Shown here one piece after another: positions 1-11,705 of a stretch of DNA of 64,000 nt; the first letter of the stretch is position 1; every line of letters begins with the position of its first letter. The notes beneath the pieces are model-generated. The model was not told the origin of the DNA. It did not search any database and saw only the letters and a list, made by a program, of their open reading frames with translations. Origin of the DNA: Spongilla lacustris. Lineage: Eukaryota > Porifera > Demospongiae > Spongillida > Spongillidae. The position numbers and the translations under genes are program-made. Location of the stretch: the NCBI GenBank assembly GCA_949361645.1, contig OX442423.1, positions 8,513,459-8,577,458 of the forward strand, written 5' to 3'.

Positions 1-465
1 GACTTTACATCATGATATATGAATGTATGTCACATTAGTTAATTACTTTTTCAAAGCCAGTTAAAGACTCTGACATCAAAAAGGTATGTTTGATGCTCCC
101 CCAGAAGTCCAACATCATCAAGGAAGCGTCATCTGCAGAGCTTGAGGTTTTGTATTTTTAAAAAGATTCTGCGCATATAATTATATATACATGTATAGTC
201 GATGATTCATTAAATGTCGGACCACAAGTTGCGCGTGTTACAACCCACAAGGACAAGGACAAAAGTTTTTATCTTGTCGATTGAAACACTTCTGTGTTGT
301 CCTGATAGCACCAACATGCCGAAATTTGTTTTTGGCACCTCTGATTACTAGTATAAGATTACGGGAAAATAAAAAGCAATACTAGTATAGCACATACAAA
401 AGAAGATAGCCTACATATATATACCAACGGGAGAACATACACATTCATTACTATACTCTACTAAG
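1..465. other. 3' flank of the calmodulin-like gene, no gene seen
   Basis: AT-rich sequence downstream of the minus-strand EF-hand gene. I see no coding exon, RNA gene or repeat here. The AATAAA at about 366 is on the plus strand, so it is not a polyadenylation signal for the minus-strand gene. Confidence 0.4.
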
Positions 466-1056
466 CTAGTTGCTCATCATAGCAGCGAATTCCTCGTAGT
501 TCACCTTACCGTCCCCGTCCGTATCTGCCCGCGCCATTATGCAGGAAAGTTCTGTTTCAGTGACCTTTTCTCCGGACGCTTTCAAGCCTTTGCGAAGCTC
601 ATCTATCGTAATAAAGCCGTCTCCATTTTTGTCAAAAGTCTTAAACGCCAACATGAGCGGGCCCCTCTTCGCCTTCTTCACCATCATGGCGACGAACTCA
701 TTGAAGTCGATCGCCCCGTTGCGGTCGGTGTCCGTGGCCTTAAGGAAAGCCTTCACCTCGCGAGCGCTTGTCTCGAGACCCAGCGACTCCATCAGGGGAC
801 CCAGCTCTCCTCCGGATATGTTACTGTCGCCGTCCGAGTCGAACTGCACGAACTGTTCCTTAAACTTTGTCAGCTGTGCTGGAGTGAACACCTCGCTGCC
901 TGTAAACATGGCCATGACTATATCTACAAAATAACTTGCTCGGTCCCTTGATTGACTTTCATATATAGTATATAAATACGTGGGCGTATCAAATTTTTTG
1001 CCATCTACAAATACGCTTCTTCTGTCTTGCGTAAAAGTGACATTTGAAGCACTCAT
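466..1056 (-). CDS. Calmodulin-like protein with four EF-hands
   Basis: A 196-codon minus-strand reading frame encodes four canonical EF-hand loops. The 12-residue loops start at D73 (DSDGDSNISGGE), D109 (DTDRNGAIDFNE), D142 (DKNGDGFITIDE) and D178 (DTDGDGKVNYEE). Each has acidic or Asn/Ser ligands at 1, 3 and 5, Gly or Ser at 6, and Glu at 12, so all four should bind calcium. The spacing and the C-terminal EEFAAMMSN match calmodulin and troponin C relatives. Calmodulin proper is about 149 residues, and homology here begins near residue 50 (MFTGSEVFTPAQLTKFKEQF). The first 49 residues are therefore either a real N-terminal extension or intron/5' UTR read-through. A 3' splice-like sequence (GTTTACAG) lies just inside the Met50 region. 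Likely role: cytosolic calcium sensor; targets unknown. It differs too much from calmodulin to be called CALM. Confidence 0.85.
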   Translation of the reverse strand: MSASNVTFTQDRRSVFVDGKKFDTPTYLYTIYESQSRDRASYFVDIVMAMFTGSEVFTPAQLTKFKEQFVQFDSDGDSNISGGELGPLMESLGLETSAREVKAFLKATDTDRNGAIDFNEFVAMMVKKAKRGPLMLAFKTFDKNGDGFITIDELRKGLKASGEKVTETELSCIMARADTDGDGKVNYEEFAAMMSN

Positions 1057-1550
1057 TTAGACGATGTAATAGCATATGTAACCCAACCTCATACTGACAT
1101 GACTATATATTATACTGTTGTCCCATCCCGAAATTTGCGTCTCTGCCACTATAGATAAATACCTATGCTGCCACGGCCGTATCCACAGCAACCACTATTG
1201 ACACAACTTGGCATGTGAGGTGGTAAACTGATTACATGTACATGTAGTGATATAGGGCTTCCCGTGGCCACGTAACAATGATTTTTCATACGCGACAGTT
1301 TGGCGCCAAAACAATTACCAATCACCACACTACAACTGACACTCCCCCCCCTCGCCCTTTTTTTTTTTGGAGGTTGAAAGCGATAACACCATACACTAGT
1401 ATCCATTTAAAGCTACACACAATCACTAACAGTGAATACAAGAACACCACAGTCCTACTGCTGCTTAGTGTTCAGCTGTCATCAGTGAACTTGTTCATAC
1501 ATCATATCGTCACCAGGGTGATGTAACTTCACCTGGAAACAAGAAAGCTG

Positions 1551-1775
1551 ACTGAAAGTCTCTTATCACACACCCAGTTAGTCACAGACTCCTTTCCTCT
1601 TATCCCACACCCAGTTAGTCACACACCACACCCAGTTAGTCACAGACTCCTATCCTCTTATCCCACACCCAGTTAGTCACAGCCTCTCTTCCTCTTATCC
1701 CACACCCAGTTAGTCACAGCCTCTCTTCCTCTTATCCCACACCCAGTTAGTCACAGATTCTCTTCCTCTTATCCC
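1551..1775. repeat. Minisatellite, about 41-43 bp unit
   Basis: Five to six imperfect copies, each containing CCCACACCCAGTTAGTCACA followed by a CTCTTCCTCTTAT-type stretch. Confidence 0.85.
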
Positions 1776-2229
1776 TAATCCATCACCTAACATTCATTCG
1801 CTCACTCCACCTTTCCCTATGTGGGAGGGGCCAAGTAACCAAGGTACCAATAATTTAACATTGAAGAGCAGCTGGATGATCTGTTTGTACTAACTCATCA
1901 GCACTCACAACAAGCAATTGTGTTTATGTACACACGGCCACACCTCCCATGACCACACACTCTATGACCACACCTCCCACATATAACTACTATTGTTCAC
2001 ATAGCACCAGAGCACCATAGCACTATAAACGTTTGCTCCTGATTTTGAGTCTTCAGCCATGATCAGTTTTACATTCTGGAGGGAAAGATAGTGGGAAAAA
2101 ATCATCATCCCTCATACATCATCCCTCATACCTCCAACTAAACCTACATTGTGTACATACATTTAGCCAACAACTGATACATGTCCCATCAGAAACAGCT
2201 ATCACGATGGTAGGTGTAGGGTGTGCCTG

Positions 2230-2420
2230 TATTACCTCCACACCTCCCTCCATACCCTTCCCATCTCCCGCCATCACCCTGCACACCTCCTCCATCATTC
2301 TTCACACCTCCACACCTCCCTCCATCACCCTTTACACCTCCTCCATCCCCCTTCCTACCTCCCTCCATCACCCTTCCCACCTCCCTCATCACACTTCACA
2401 CTCACTCTTCACACACCTCC
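2230..2420. repeat. CT/CA-rich degenerate tandem repeat
   Basis: Repeated CACCTCCCTCCATCACCCTT-type words on the plus strand with irregular spacing. The open frames here (CTTPPS-type) are low-complexity artefacts. Confidence 0.7.
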
Positions 2421-2476
2421 CATATGTATCACAACAATATCCCACACACCTGGTGATGATGAACATTAAGATGGAA

Positions 2477-2563
2477 AGGAAGCTAGACAGGAAGTGAGAA
2501 AGGAAGCTAGACAGGAAGTGAGAAAGGAAGCTAGACAGGAGGTGAGAAAGGAAGCAAGACAGC
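2477..2563. repeat. 24-bp tandem repeat
   Basis: Three and a half copies of a purine-rich 24-bp unit beginning AGGAAGCTAGACAGG. Confidence 0.85.
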
Positions 2564-3048
2564 ACATGCAGTCTGGTAGAGAGGAATTAAGGGGAGGTGT
2601 GGTGATGGTGGGAGGTGTGGTGATGGTGGGAGGTGTGATGATAGATGTGTGGTGGGAGGTGATTGCCCTACAAGGATACAAAGGTAACATTTTGTACGCC
2701 AACCATGAGAGCAGCATGTCATGTGACTATAACATAGCATGTCATGTGACTATATAACATAACATGTCATGTGACTATTAACATACAGACAACAGCAGAA
2801 GACAACCGCATGTGCTTGCACAAATGTACACAATAACTCACCAAAAAGCCATAAGTCTTCATATCACTGCTTAGTACGGTAGGTTAGTAGGTTATTCAAA
2901 TCTTCAAGCAATGCGTGTACACGTAATGCACATGCCAGACTTGCAGTTGTGGCAAACCGTGAAGTAGCTTGAGATATGAGCTTTAACATTAACTACTGCT
3001 ATTTCGAAATTCACCATGACTAGATGCCACACAACAGCTCATCATTCC

Positions 3049-3140
3049 ACTGTATCACATGATACATTCAACATGTCACATGATCCACTGTATCACATGA
3101 TACATTCAATACGTCACATGATCCACTGTATCACATCAAT
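3049..3140. repeat. Short tandem repeat with CACATGAT core
   Basis: Repeats of CCACTGTATCACATGATACA alternating with a GTCACATGATC word. A similar CATGTCATGTGACTAT triplet lies at 2714-2782. Confidence 0.7.
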
Positions 3141-3635
3141 TGTGATACAGTAACAATTCAGTTGGCACCTGCAAACTATCCCATGCTAAACACATCACAC
3201 TATCCCCTAACTCATGTCCCACCCCCTAACCCACGCCACACCCCCTAACCCATGCCCCACCCACACCTAACCCATGCCCCACCCCTGCCCCTGATACCAC
3301 CTTAAATTCACACACAACAGTTCTGTGCACTCAAGTAGCTTCATGAAGACACATTCTTAGCAGATACAGGGTACAGACTTCAAAGGCACAGTTCGACCAC
3401 TACAGTGACACCTCCTTTGCTCCCATTACAAGTAATTACACACAAAGTAGTGTTGTGAAGTCTAGAGCATCTTATGGTTCTACACAATGATCACAGAAAT
3501 TAATAATCTGCTGTGGGTGTGTCTAATCTGCTTCAAGATTTTATTCCTAATAATGAATTTTTAATGGTACCATTCACACCACACTGGTCAGTCGGACATT
3601 GGGCATTTGTTTTGCCAATCTTACAATGTTTGAAT

Positions 3636-3942
3636 TAACCATCCAGCTAGTAAATTAACCATTCACACACGATTAACCATCCACATATGCCAGGCTAGTA
3701 AATTAACCACCCACATATGCAAGGCTAGTATATTAACTATCCAGCTAGTAAATTAACCATCCACACATGCAAGGCTAGCAAATTCACCTCACATATGCAA
3801 GCCTAGTAAATTCACCCCACATATGCAAGGCTAGTAAATTCACCCCACATATGCAAGCCTAGTAAATTCACCCCACATATGCAAGCCTAGTAAATTCACC
3901 CCACATATGCAAGGCTAGTAAATTAACCATCAACATATGCCA
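3636..3942. repeat. About 30-bp minisatellite
   Basis: About ten imperfect copies containing CACATATGCAAGGCTAGTAA, alternating between AATTAACCATCC and AATTCACCCC spacers. Confidence 0.85.
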
Positions 3943-4418
3943 GACTGGCCAGAAGGGATTGGTTCATACATGTGTATCCCAGATGGAATGCACAGGGCTG
4001 GCCAAGGATGTGGATAGCAATCACATGTTTCCCATTGGTCAATAACTTTGCTGCTTCAGTTTGCACACATGAAAAGGACATACATGTACAAAACCTTGAG
4101 AACCACACCCCTCCATAACACCACCTCCCTAACACCACCTCCATAACACCACCTCCATAACACCCCCCATAACACCACCACGCCCCCATAACACCACCCC
4201 CACCATAAGGTATTAGAACCATCACATGGAGAAACAGAATGCAAAAGCAAAAGTGCTTGCAGTCCCTTTCAATCATTGCCTGCAGTCCCTTTCAATCATT
4301 GCTACTTCCAATATTGGTCAATACACTTGATGGCATGGCAGTTTCATCGAGGAAAAGATAAACCTTGACTGGCTTAAAGCTGAGACAGTGGGTGTGGCCA
4401 AGGGGGAGGGGGGGTGGG

Positions 4419-4626
4419 GCAACACTATGGCAAGGGGGCAACACTATGGCAAGGGGGCAACACTATGGCAAGGGGGCAACACTATGGCAAGGGGGCAACA
4501 CTATGGCAATGGGGGCAACACTATGGCAAGGGGGCAACACTATGGCAATGGGGCAACACTATGGCAAGGGGGCAACACTATGGCAAGGGGGCAACACTAT
4601 GGCAATGGGGCAACACTATGGCAAAG
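4419..4626. repeat. 19-bp minisatellite
   Basis: About eleven nearly identical copies of GGGGGCAACACTATGGCAA with one-base length variants. Stop-free in the plus frames, giving artefactual NTMARGQHYG peptides. A related CA-rich tract (CATAACACCACCTC words) lies at 4100-4206. Confidence 0.9.
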
Positions 4627-5336
4627 TTGTTGCCTTGCTCAAATGCGTTACACGTGACAAGTACAAAATGGTTTCCCTCTTACAATTGGCTGACATCACA
4701 TATAAGGAATCCCTCTTGGGTATGAGTTCAGAATATTTCAAAGTCATTTGGTTTGAGTTTAAAAATTAAATTTACATGACATTAATAAACCTCTGGCCTG
4801 AAGGACCACACCCCTGGCCTGAAAGACCACACCCCTGGCCTGGACTATTCAAAAACTGTCAACAAAATGAGAACAAGAGGTTGAATGTTTGCCTAAGGTA
4901 CAGATATAACTGCTGCTAACACAGCCAGGGGTAGGTTTTCACCTGCTAAACTAACAGAGGTAGCATAACACAGGAAATGTACACTGGACTTACATCAATA
5001 CCAATTCACAGGATATGTAACAACAGCTCTGAATGTTCAGCTATATGTAAGATGTAAGAATGTTCAGCTACACATGTATGTAACAACAGTTATTAAGCAG
5101 CTTCAGGAGGGGCACACCTGGAGGGGAGGGGCACACCCAGTGGTAAAAAGAACTCTTCCAAGAAGCAGATTCCATTCCTGAAGTAACCACTTTATGTAAA
5201 GCCATCCAAGAAGCAGCTATTCCAATCTAAAGCCCCCTAGGGCTTACAATGATCAACAGTGCACTTATGGTGCTGCATAATTCTTAATTCTCAGTGCTGT
5301 TATCCAGGTGTGCTCTACTTAGAGATGTGATTTAAT

Positions 5337-5712
5337 AAGCACTTAGAGGTGCACTGTAATTAGAGATGTGTTCTAAACCTGAAGCACTTAGAGGTGCACT
5401 GTAATTAGAGATGTGCTCTAAACATGAAGCACTTAGAGGTGCACTGTAATTAGAGATGTGCTCTAAACATGAAGCACTTAGAGGTGCACTGTAATTAGAG
5501 ATGTGCTCTAAACATGAAGCACTTAGAGGTGCACTGTAATTAGAGATGTGCTCTAAACATGAAGCACTTAGAGGTGCACTGTAATTAGAGATCTAGATGT
5601 GCTCTAAACATGAAGCACTTAGAGGTGTGTTCTAAACCTGTAGCACTTAGAGGTGCACTGTAATTAGAGATGTGCTCTAAACATGAAGCACTTAGAGTGT
5701 GCTCTAAACATG
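5337..5712. repeat. 45-bp minisatellite
   Basis: About eight copies of a 45-bp unit that opens AGCACTTAGAGGTGCACTGT and continues AATTAGAGATGTGCTCTAAA, with a few truncated units at the ends. Confidence 0.9.
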
Positions 5713-5816
5713 AAACACATTTAAGGGTACCTGATGGTTGGTTTGCAATGACATCATGGTGTTGGGATGAGTAGGAAGCTAGCTGCCATGAATGTAATGG
5801 CTAACACTAAGAGCTA

Positions 5817-6268
5817 ACATGGAGGGAAGGGCTATCCCCAACATGGAGGGAAGGGCTATCCCCAACATGGAGGGAAGGGCTATCCCCAACAAGGAGGGAA
5901 GGGCTATCCCCAACATGGAGGGAAGGGCTATCCCCAACATGGAGGGAAGGACTATCCCAACATGGAGGGAAGGGCTATCCCCAACATGGAGGGAAGGACT
6001 ATCCCAACAAGGAGGGAAGGGCTATCCCCAACATGGAGGGAAGGGCTATCCCAACATGGAGGGAAGGACTATCCCAACATGGAGGGAAGGGCTATCCCCA
6101 ACATGGAGGGAAGGACTATCCCAACATGGAGGGAAGGGCTATCCCCAACATGGAGGGAAGGGCTATCCCCAACATGGAGGGAAGGGCTATCCCCAACATG
6201 GAGGGAAGGGCTATCCCCAACATGGAGGGAAGGGCTATCCCCAACATGGAGGGAAGGGGCTATCCCCA
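5817..6268. repeat. 23/24-bp minisatellite
   Basis: About nineteen copies of a unit beginning ACATGGAGGGAAGGGCTATC and ending CCCA or CCA. Copies alternate between 24 and 23 bp, so open frames here shift but never stop. No coding function is supported. Confidence 0.9.
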
Positions 6269-6993
6269 AGATGGAGTTCATAGGGTACACACCTAAGCTG
6301 CACATATCTGTGCACTTTGCATTTGTAAAACTGTTTGTTTATGCATTCTAATTAATGCCCATAGTTGTGGTTATTCACATTTAGCCTGTACAGATACATT
6401 TAACATGTACATGTACATGTATGTATGACCACAAATGATCCCACAAGATGGTGTGACATCACTCTACACAAAAGTAATCTGGGCCCAACTAGGTCTACAC
6501 AAGAAAAATCAAAAGGCAGGTAAACATGATAGCTCTGATGGTTGGGAGTGGTGGGGTCATCTGACCAGAACTCTGTACAGTACAAGAGCTGTTAGTGTAT
6601 ACATAACACAACCACAACCATGCTTTCATCATGGATATCCATCTACATCTAGACCAGCCTTCACACCAAATGAATTTTACTGATGAAAGCGGTATGGTTG
6701 CGCTATGGTTGCGCTATGAACACCAACAGCTTTCCTAACACCAAGATGAATATGCCTTATTTCTTGTGTTTGTTGTAGTGTGATGTGTGACTTGCAAGCC
6801 AGCACCATGCTGCCATGGTGCCTCTATCCAACAAGCCATGGTGCCTCTATCCAACAACCCATGGTATCAGAGGATAGGGGAGGGGCAGGGGGGAGGGGGC
6901 CAGAGGAGGGGTACACTCACTGTAGTACCTAATGAGGTCACTACATAAAAGAGATACCTGGAATTGACCAATCAGATTGCGAGACTTCATTAT

Positions 6994-8292
6994 ACTCCAC
7001 CCTCACATATATTCCATACCCTCACATACACTCCACACCCTCACATGTACTCCACACCCTCTCATATACTCCACACCCTCACATATACTCCACACCCTCA
7101 CATATACTCCACACCCTCACATATACTCCACACCCTCACATATACTCCACACCCTCTCATATACTCCACACCCTCTCATATACTCCACACCCTCACATAT
7201 ACTCCACACCCTCACATATACTCCACACCCTCACATATACTCCACACCCTCACATATACTCCACACCCTCACATATACTCCACACCCTCACATATACTCC
7301 ACACCCTCACATATACTCCACACCCTCACATATACTCCACACCCTGACATATACTCCACACCCTCACATACTCCACACCCTCACATATACTCCACACCCT
7401 CACATATACTCCACCCCTCACATATACTCCACACCCTCACATATACTCCACCCCCTCACATATACTCCACACCCTCACATATACTCCACACCCTCACATA
7501 TACTCCACACCCTCTCATATACTCCACACCCTCACATATACTCCACACCCTCACATATACTCCACACCCTCACATATACTCCACACCCTCACATATACTC
7601 CACACCCTCACATGTACTCCACACCCTCACGTATACTCCACACCCTCACGTATACTCCACACCCTCACATATACTCCACACCCTCACGTATACTCCACAC
7701 CCTTACGTATACTCCACACCCTCACATATATTCCACACCCTCACGTATAATCCACACCCTCACATATACTCCACACCCTCACGTATACTCCACACCCTCA
7801 CATGTACTCCACACCCTCACATATACTCCACACCCTCACATATACTCCACACCCTCACATATACTCCACACCCTCACATATACTCCACACCCTTACATAT
7901 ACTCCACACCCTCACATGTACTCCACACCCTCACGTATACTCCACACCCTCACATATACTCCACCCCTCACATATACTCCACACCCTCACATACTCCACA
8001 CCCTCACATACACTCCACACCCTCACATATACTCCACACCCTCACATATACTCCACACCCTCACATATACTCCACACCCTCACATATACTCCACACCCTC
8101 ACATATACTCCACACCCTCACATATACTCCACACCCTCACATACTCCACACCCTCACATATACTCCACCCCTCACATATACTCCACACCCTCACATACTC
8201 CACACCCTCACATACACTCCACACCCTCACATATACTCCACACCCTCACGTATACTCCACAATCTCACAAGTACTCCACACCCTCACATGTC
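6994..8292. repeat. 19-bp minisatellite, 1.3 kb array
   Basis: Close to seventy copies of CACATATACTCCACACCCT with few variants (CACGTATAC, CACATGTAC, CTCATATAC). Occasional short units (CACATACTCCACACCC) reset the frame. The 231-264-residue frames across it (IYSTPSHILHTLTYTPHP) are translations of the repeat. Confidence 0.95.
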
Positions 8293-8310
8293 CATGATTT
8301 GTTATGACTA

Positions 8311-8566
8311 CAGCCCGTCCCCCACCACTTCCTCCCCTCCCACCACTTCCTCCCCTCCTCCACCCCTTCCTCTCCTCCCCCACCACTTCCTCCCCTCCCC
8401 ACCCCTTCCTCTCCTCCCCCACCACTTCCTCCCCTCCCCATCCCTTCCTCTCCTCCCCCACCCCTTCCTCTCCTCCCTCCCCTTCCTCTCCTCCCTCCCC
8501 TTCCTCTCCTCCCTCCCCTTCCTCTCCTCCCTCCCCTTCCTCTCCTCCCTCCCCTTCCTCTCCCAA
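8311..8566. repeat. Pure polypyrimidine tract
   Basis: A 250-bp run of C and T on the plus strand with almost no purines, built of CCTTCCTCTCCTCC-type words and a regular CCCTTCCTCTCCTC array at the end. Homopurine/homopyrimidine mirror symmetry makes triplex (H-DNA) formation possible; that is inference. Confidence 0.9.
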
Positions 8567-8643
8567 AAGACCACATCATTCATAATATATTCATGACACA
8601 TGTAAAGATCATTTTCAATAGCCAGTTGATTGCATAACATTAA

Positions 8644-8908
8644 TCATCATTATACCCTTGACCCCTCCTAGTGATAACATTTGACCACCCTCATCATTAT
8701 AACCCTTGACCCCTCATCATTATAACCCTTGACCCCTCATCATTATAACCCTTGACCCCTCATCATTATAACCCTTGACCCCTCATCATTATAACCTTGA
8801 CCTCTCATCATTATAACCCTTGACCCCTCATCATTATAACCCTTGACCCCTCATCATTATAAACCTTGACCCCTCATCATTATAACCCTTGACCCCTCAT
8901 CATTATAA
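8644..8908. repeat. 23-bp minisatellite
   Basis: About ten copies of a 23-bp unit beginning CATTATAACCCTTGACCCCT. Confidence 0.9.
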
Positions 8909-9085
8909 CACTTATCACACAGTGTACCAGCTAATGTGGTACTAAACCACTTAAGTTAACCAATCTAGGACCAGTTATAACCATTTAAATTCTATCACGT
9001 GATTGCACCACACTTTCTGCCATAAGTGCCAATCTGCTTTTTCCTCATACATGCAAACTTTATAGAGCCCTTGGCATCACCTTAC

Positions 9086-10247
9086 CTGTGCGTAGTTCAC
9101 GGGTTGGGACTGCTTCTCGCAATTGTCGCCAAAGTTTACGGTAGAGTACGGGAACAACGTAGCGCTCCCGGTGGACTGGGGACCAGCAATCACGCTCTTG
9201 CGAAGCATGAAGGTGTTGGCAGAGAAGCTGTTAGTGTGGGTGGGCTGGTCCGAGGAAGGGGGCACTAAATAGGGGGAGCACGTGTTCGGCACGGCAGGGG
9301 AAGAGGCCGCGTGAGATCGGCAAGTTGACGGAACGGAGTAATGCAACGTCTTGGGAGGATCAGGATGATCAACCTGCTTGAGCTTAGAAGGACTCTCTGC
9401 TCGCATGCTCGATTCGAGTGGCTGCTCGTAGACTGGCCCTGCTGAATTTATTCCATTTAAAGCAACCGACTCTGTCGTATACCTTTTTCAGAGGAGGATG
9501 ATAAGGCAGTGTGTTCAGAAGAAGGTTACCGTTACACGTATGTCCATATAGATATCGTATCTTACCGCTCGTCCTGCGTCGGTCCAATCACGTCGCTATA
9601 TTTTTTATACAAAGAAAAAGAACATTGCAGTATTTAGTACAATACTCCTCCTCTCATGCCCAGACTCAAATATTCACAGCTGCGGGTGTATTACATCACC
9701 GCTACGTGAAATTAGATGCAGCTGTGAAGATCGGGTCTGGGTACGTAAATACCTCCTGGACCCATACGGTGCGGGAATGGATATAGCGTTTCCGATCCCG
9801 TACCGTAAGGTCTTCAATCTATGCTCCTACCATGCATGTACGTACTGACTGTGTTTTGACTGTTCCTCGGCCGTAGAAATTGTCCTCCTCCTGCCTATAT
9901 ATGTATGTATTTAGAAGAAGACATTTTTGCATATGTTACATACAATCGACTGCATACTGTTAAGTTTTATAGCTACCTATTAATTAATAATCATATCGCG
10001 ATCGGTATTCGCCCGCCTCTTGCAACCACGCGGCCCTTCGCGCCCACGTACGTACCTCTGGTCGCTTTCTTGCAGATGCAACAGCACACTGCAAACGTGC
10101 ACAACATTGCAAAGGCGCACAAAACGATAGCTCCGCCGGAGAGAATTCCAACCAGCTCTAGAGTACATTGATAGTCGACGTACGCTAAGAACTTGATCAC
10201 GTTCGTCGTCAGGGATGACGAGTTGGGACTTATGCAGAGATGAGGAT
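9086..10247 (-). CDS. Single-pass membrane protein, partial exon set
   Basis: Three minus-strand exons join in phase. Exon 10052-10247 carries a short Cys-containing outer segment, a membrane helix (LVGILSGGAIVLCAFAML...) and a CICKK stop-transfer. Exon 9566-9595 is only 30 bp. Exon 9086-9482 encodes a long Ser/Pro-rich tail. Joined, the tail reads KKATRGTDVIGPTQDERYTT and continues with three tyrosine sites: PVYEQPLESS, TLHYSVPS and VNYAQ at the 3' donor (CACAG|GTAAGG). Donors and acceptors fit; the 10052 donor is the second of two overlapping GTACGT sites, chosen because it keeps phase. The first exon, with the signal peptide and most of the ectodomain, and the terminal exon were not found. 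I do not recognise the family. The architecture suggests a cell-surface protein with tyrosine-based docking sites. Confidence 0.6.
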
Positions 10248-10379
10248 CTGTGGATGTATGCGACAATATTTATGGCGACGCACTACGATCATGCAGTGCT
10301 GTACATACGCTCTCGTAGTACTGAGCAGGCATACCAAAATCCGACGTGTTGCTTTTTTCCATCTACTTATGTGCCGAGG

Positions 10380-10380
<1 letters not shown>

Positions 10381-10415
<35 letters not shown>
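10381..10415. repeat. (CT)n microsatellite
   Basis: About seventeen perfect CT dinucleotides. Confidence 0.95.
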
Positions 10416-10417
<2 letters not shown>

Positions 10418-10949
10418 GCTCTTCTTTAGATAGCACTGCCTATCTGATGTACACTTTGGTAATTATAATGAATGCACCTTCTGATTGTGTTTTCTATGTG
10501 TTTTCACAATACACTCCCTTTACCATAATTTCCCAACATTGCACTCAGCAGTAGGGAAAACACGTTGTTTTGTTTCTTTTAATTTTTTTGTAAGTGGATC
10601 AAAACAATATTATAATATTACTTTTTTTTTTTTTCATCCTATAACTCTGAGGACAATAAATCACGGCACAATGCAACAACCACAGTCATGTGCGCATGTA
10701 CAATTATATTGTAATGATTGCATATGTGCGTACATTTTAATTTATCGGTGTGTTGTTGTTTTTTTCTTTTTTTTTTTATTGCTCTTATGCTGCAGATATG
10801 TGGTAATCCTATGAGGTAATCCTTCATGGTACGCATATTAATTAGATTATATGACAAAAGCTACCTGTGGCCAGAAGCAGGGTTGCCAAAAGTCAGGCCA
10901 GAGTCCATGGCCAGAGTCCATGGCCTGTGACCAGCCAGCCTGGCATGGG

Positions 10950-11705
10950 CAGCTCTCAAAACCACACCAGTGCCATCACTGCAAGCCATCAATAGATGAG
11001 CTAGTCCTTCATGGACTCAGTTGTCCCAAGAGTGAAGGCCGTTTACCTCGTCATGCTGCAATAAACAGCATCATTCATAGATCTTTGATGGTGGCTCAAA
11101 TTCCATCAATTTCGGAGCCTGCAGTCTGATGGCAAATGTGTTACAATTGCACCATGGAAATCAGGATTCCAAAAAATTTCTGTTGTGGTCAGTGCAGAGA
11201 GGAAATGCAGCATCTATCCTGGGGTGTGCTGGTTTAGATTTGTATTGAACTTGTGTTGTTGTTTTTTTTTTTTTTCATTCTGTACCATAAAAAATATTAC
11301 AAATGTTAAACCGTAAAAATAATCATAATATTATTTATTTATTTTTTCTGATTATGTAAATAATACAATATATAAATGGTACTGGATACACAGGGTTACT
11401 ATATAAATTACATGCTACTGTACTTGAGGTGCCCAATACAGAGGCAGCTGTATAGTGCAATGGACTGCTGATATCAGTGAGCAAACTGAGAGCATCAGGG
11501 CCATGGGCACCTGAGGTCTCAATTACAATTGGGACAAAATGGATTTGGACAGCAGAGCATATTTCTTCTTCTTTGTTCACTATGATTGTACGAATGGTTT
11601 TGAATGCTTCTTCAGACCCATTTGTGTTGCAGCTTTAGATCCTTCACATTTACCAGCTGTGCTTCCTTCAACCTCGATCTTTGGATATATAATCCTGACA
11701 AAAGT
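10950..11705. pseudogene. Rearranged retroelement reverse-transcriptase relic
   Basis: Plus strand 10950-11130 encodes LVLHGLSCPKSEGRLPRHAA and onward. After a frameshift, about 11130-11170 encodes LQSDGKCVTIAPWKSG. Plus strand 11600-11680 encodes CVAALDPSHLPAVLPSTS. I recognise these as the C-terminal part of an invertebrate retroelement ORF (…LHGLSCRKS…SDGKRPDG…PW…V.DVTCVDTLAPSHL). The piece expected next (FVPIVIETSGAHGPDALSLL) is present at about 11400-11570 on the opposite strand, so the copy is internally inverted as well as frameshifted. It is non-functional. The exact clade is not resolved. Confidence 0.55.

Larger units (their letters stand above)
1057..9085. other. Minisatellite-rich non-coding stretch
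   Basis: Eight kilobases with no convincing coding exon on either strand. It contains at least ten distinct tandem repeats, the clearest listed separately. The open frames here are repeat translations. The stretch may be intronic or intergenic: the minus-strand membrane-protein gene that begins near 10.2 kb has an open splice donor at 9086, so its last exon(s) must lie in or beyond this region, but I could not find them. Confidence 0.6.

Noticed and set aside
6964..8596. Reading frames of 127 to 264 codons (IYSTPSHILHTLTYTPHP)
   Set aside because: Translation of the 19-bp minisatellite; no start context, no unique ends.
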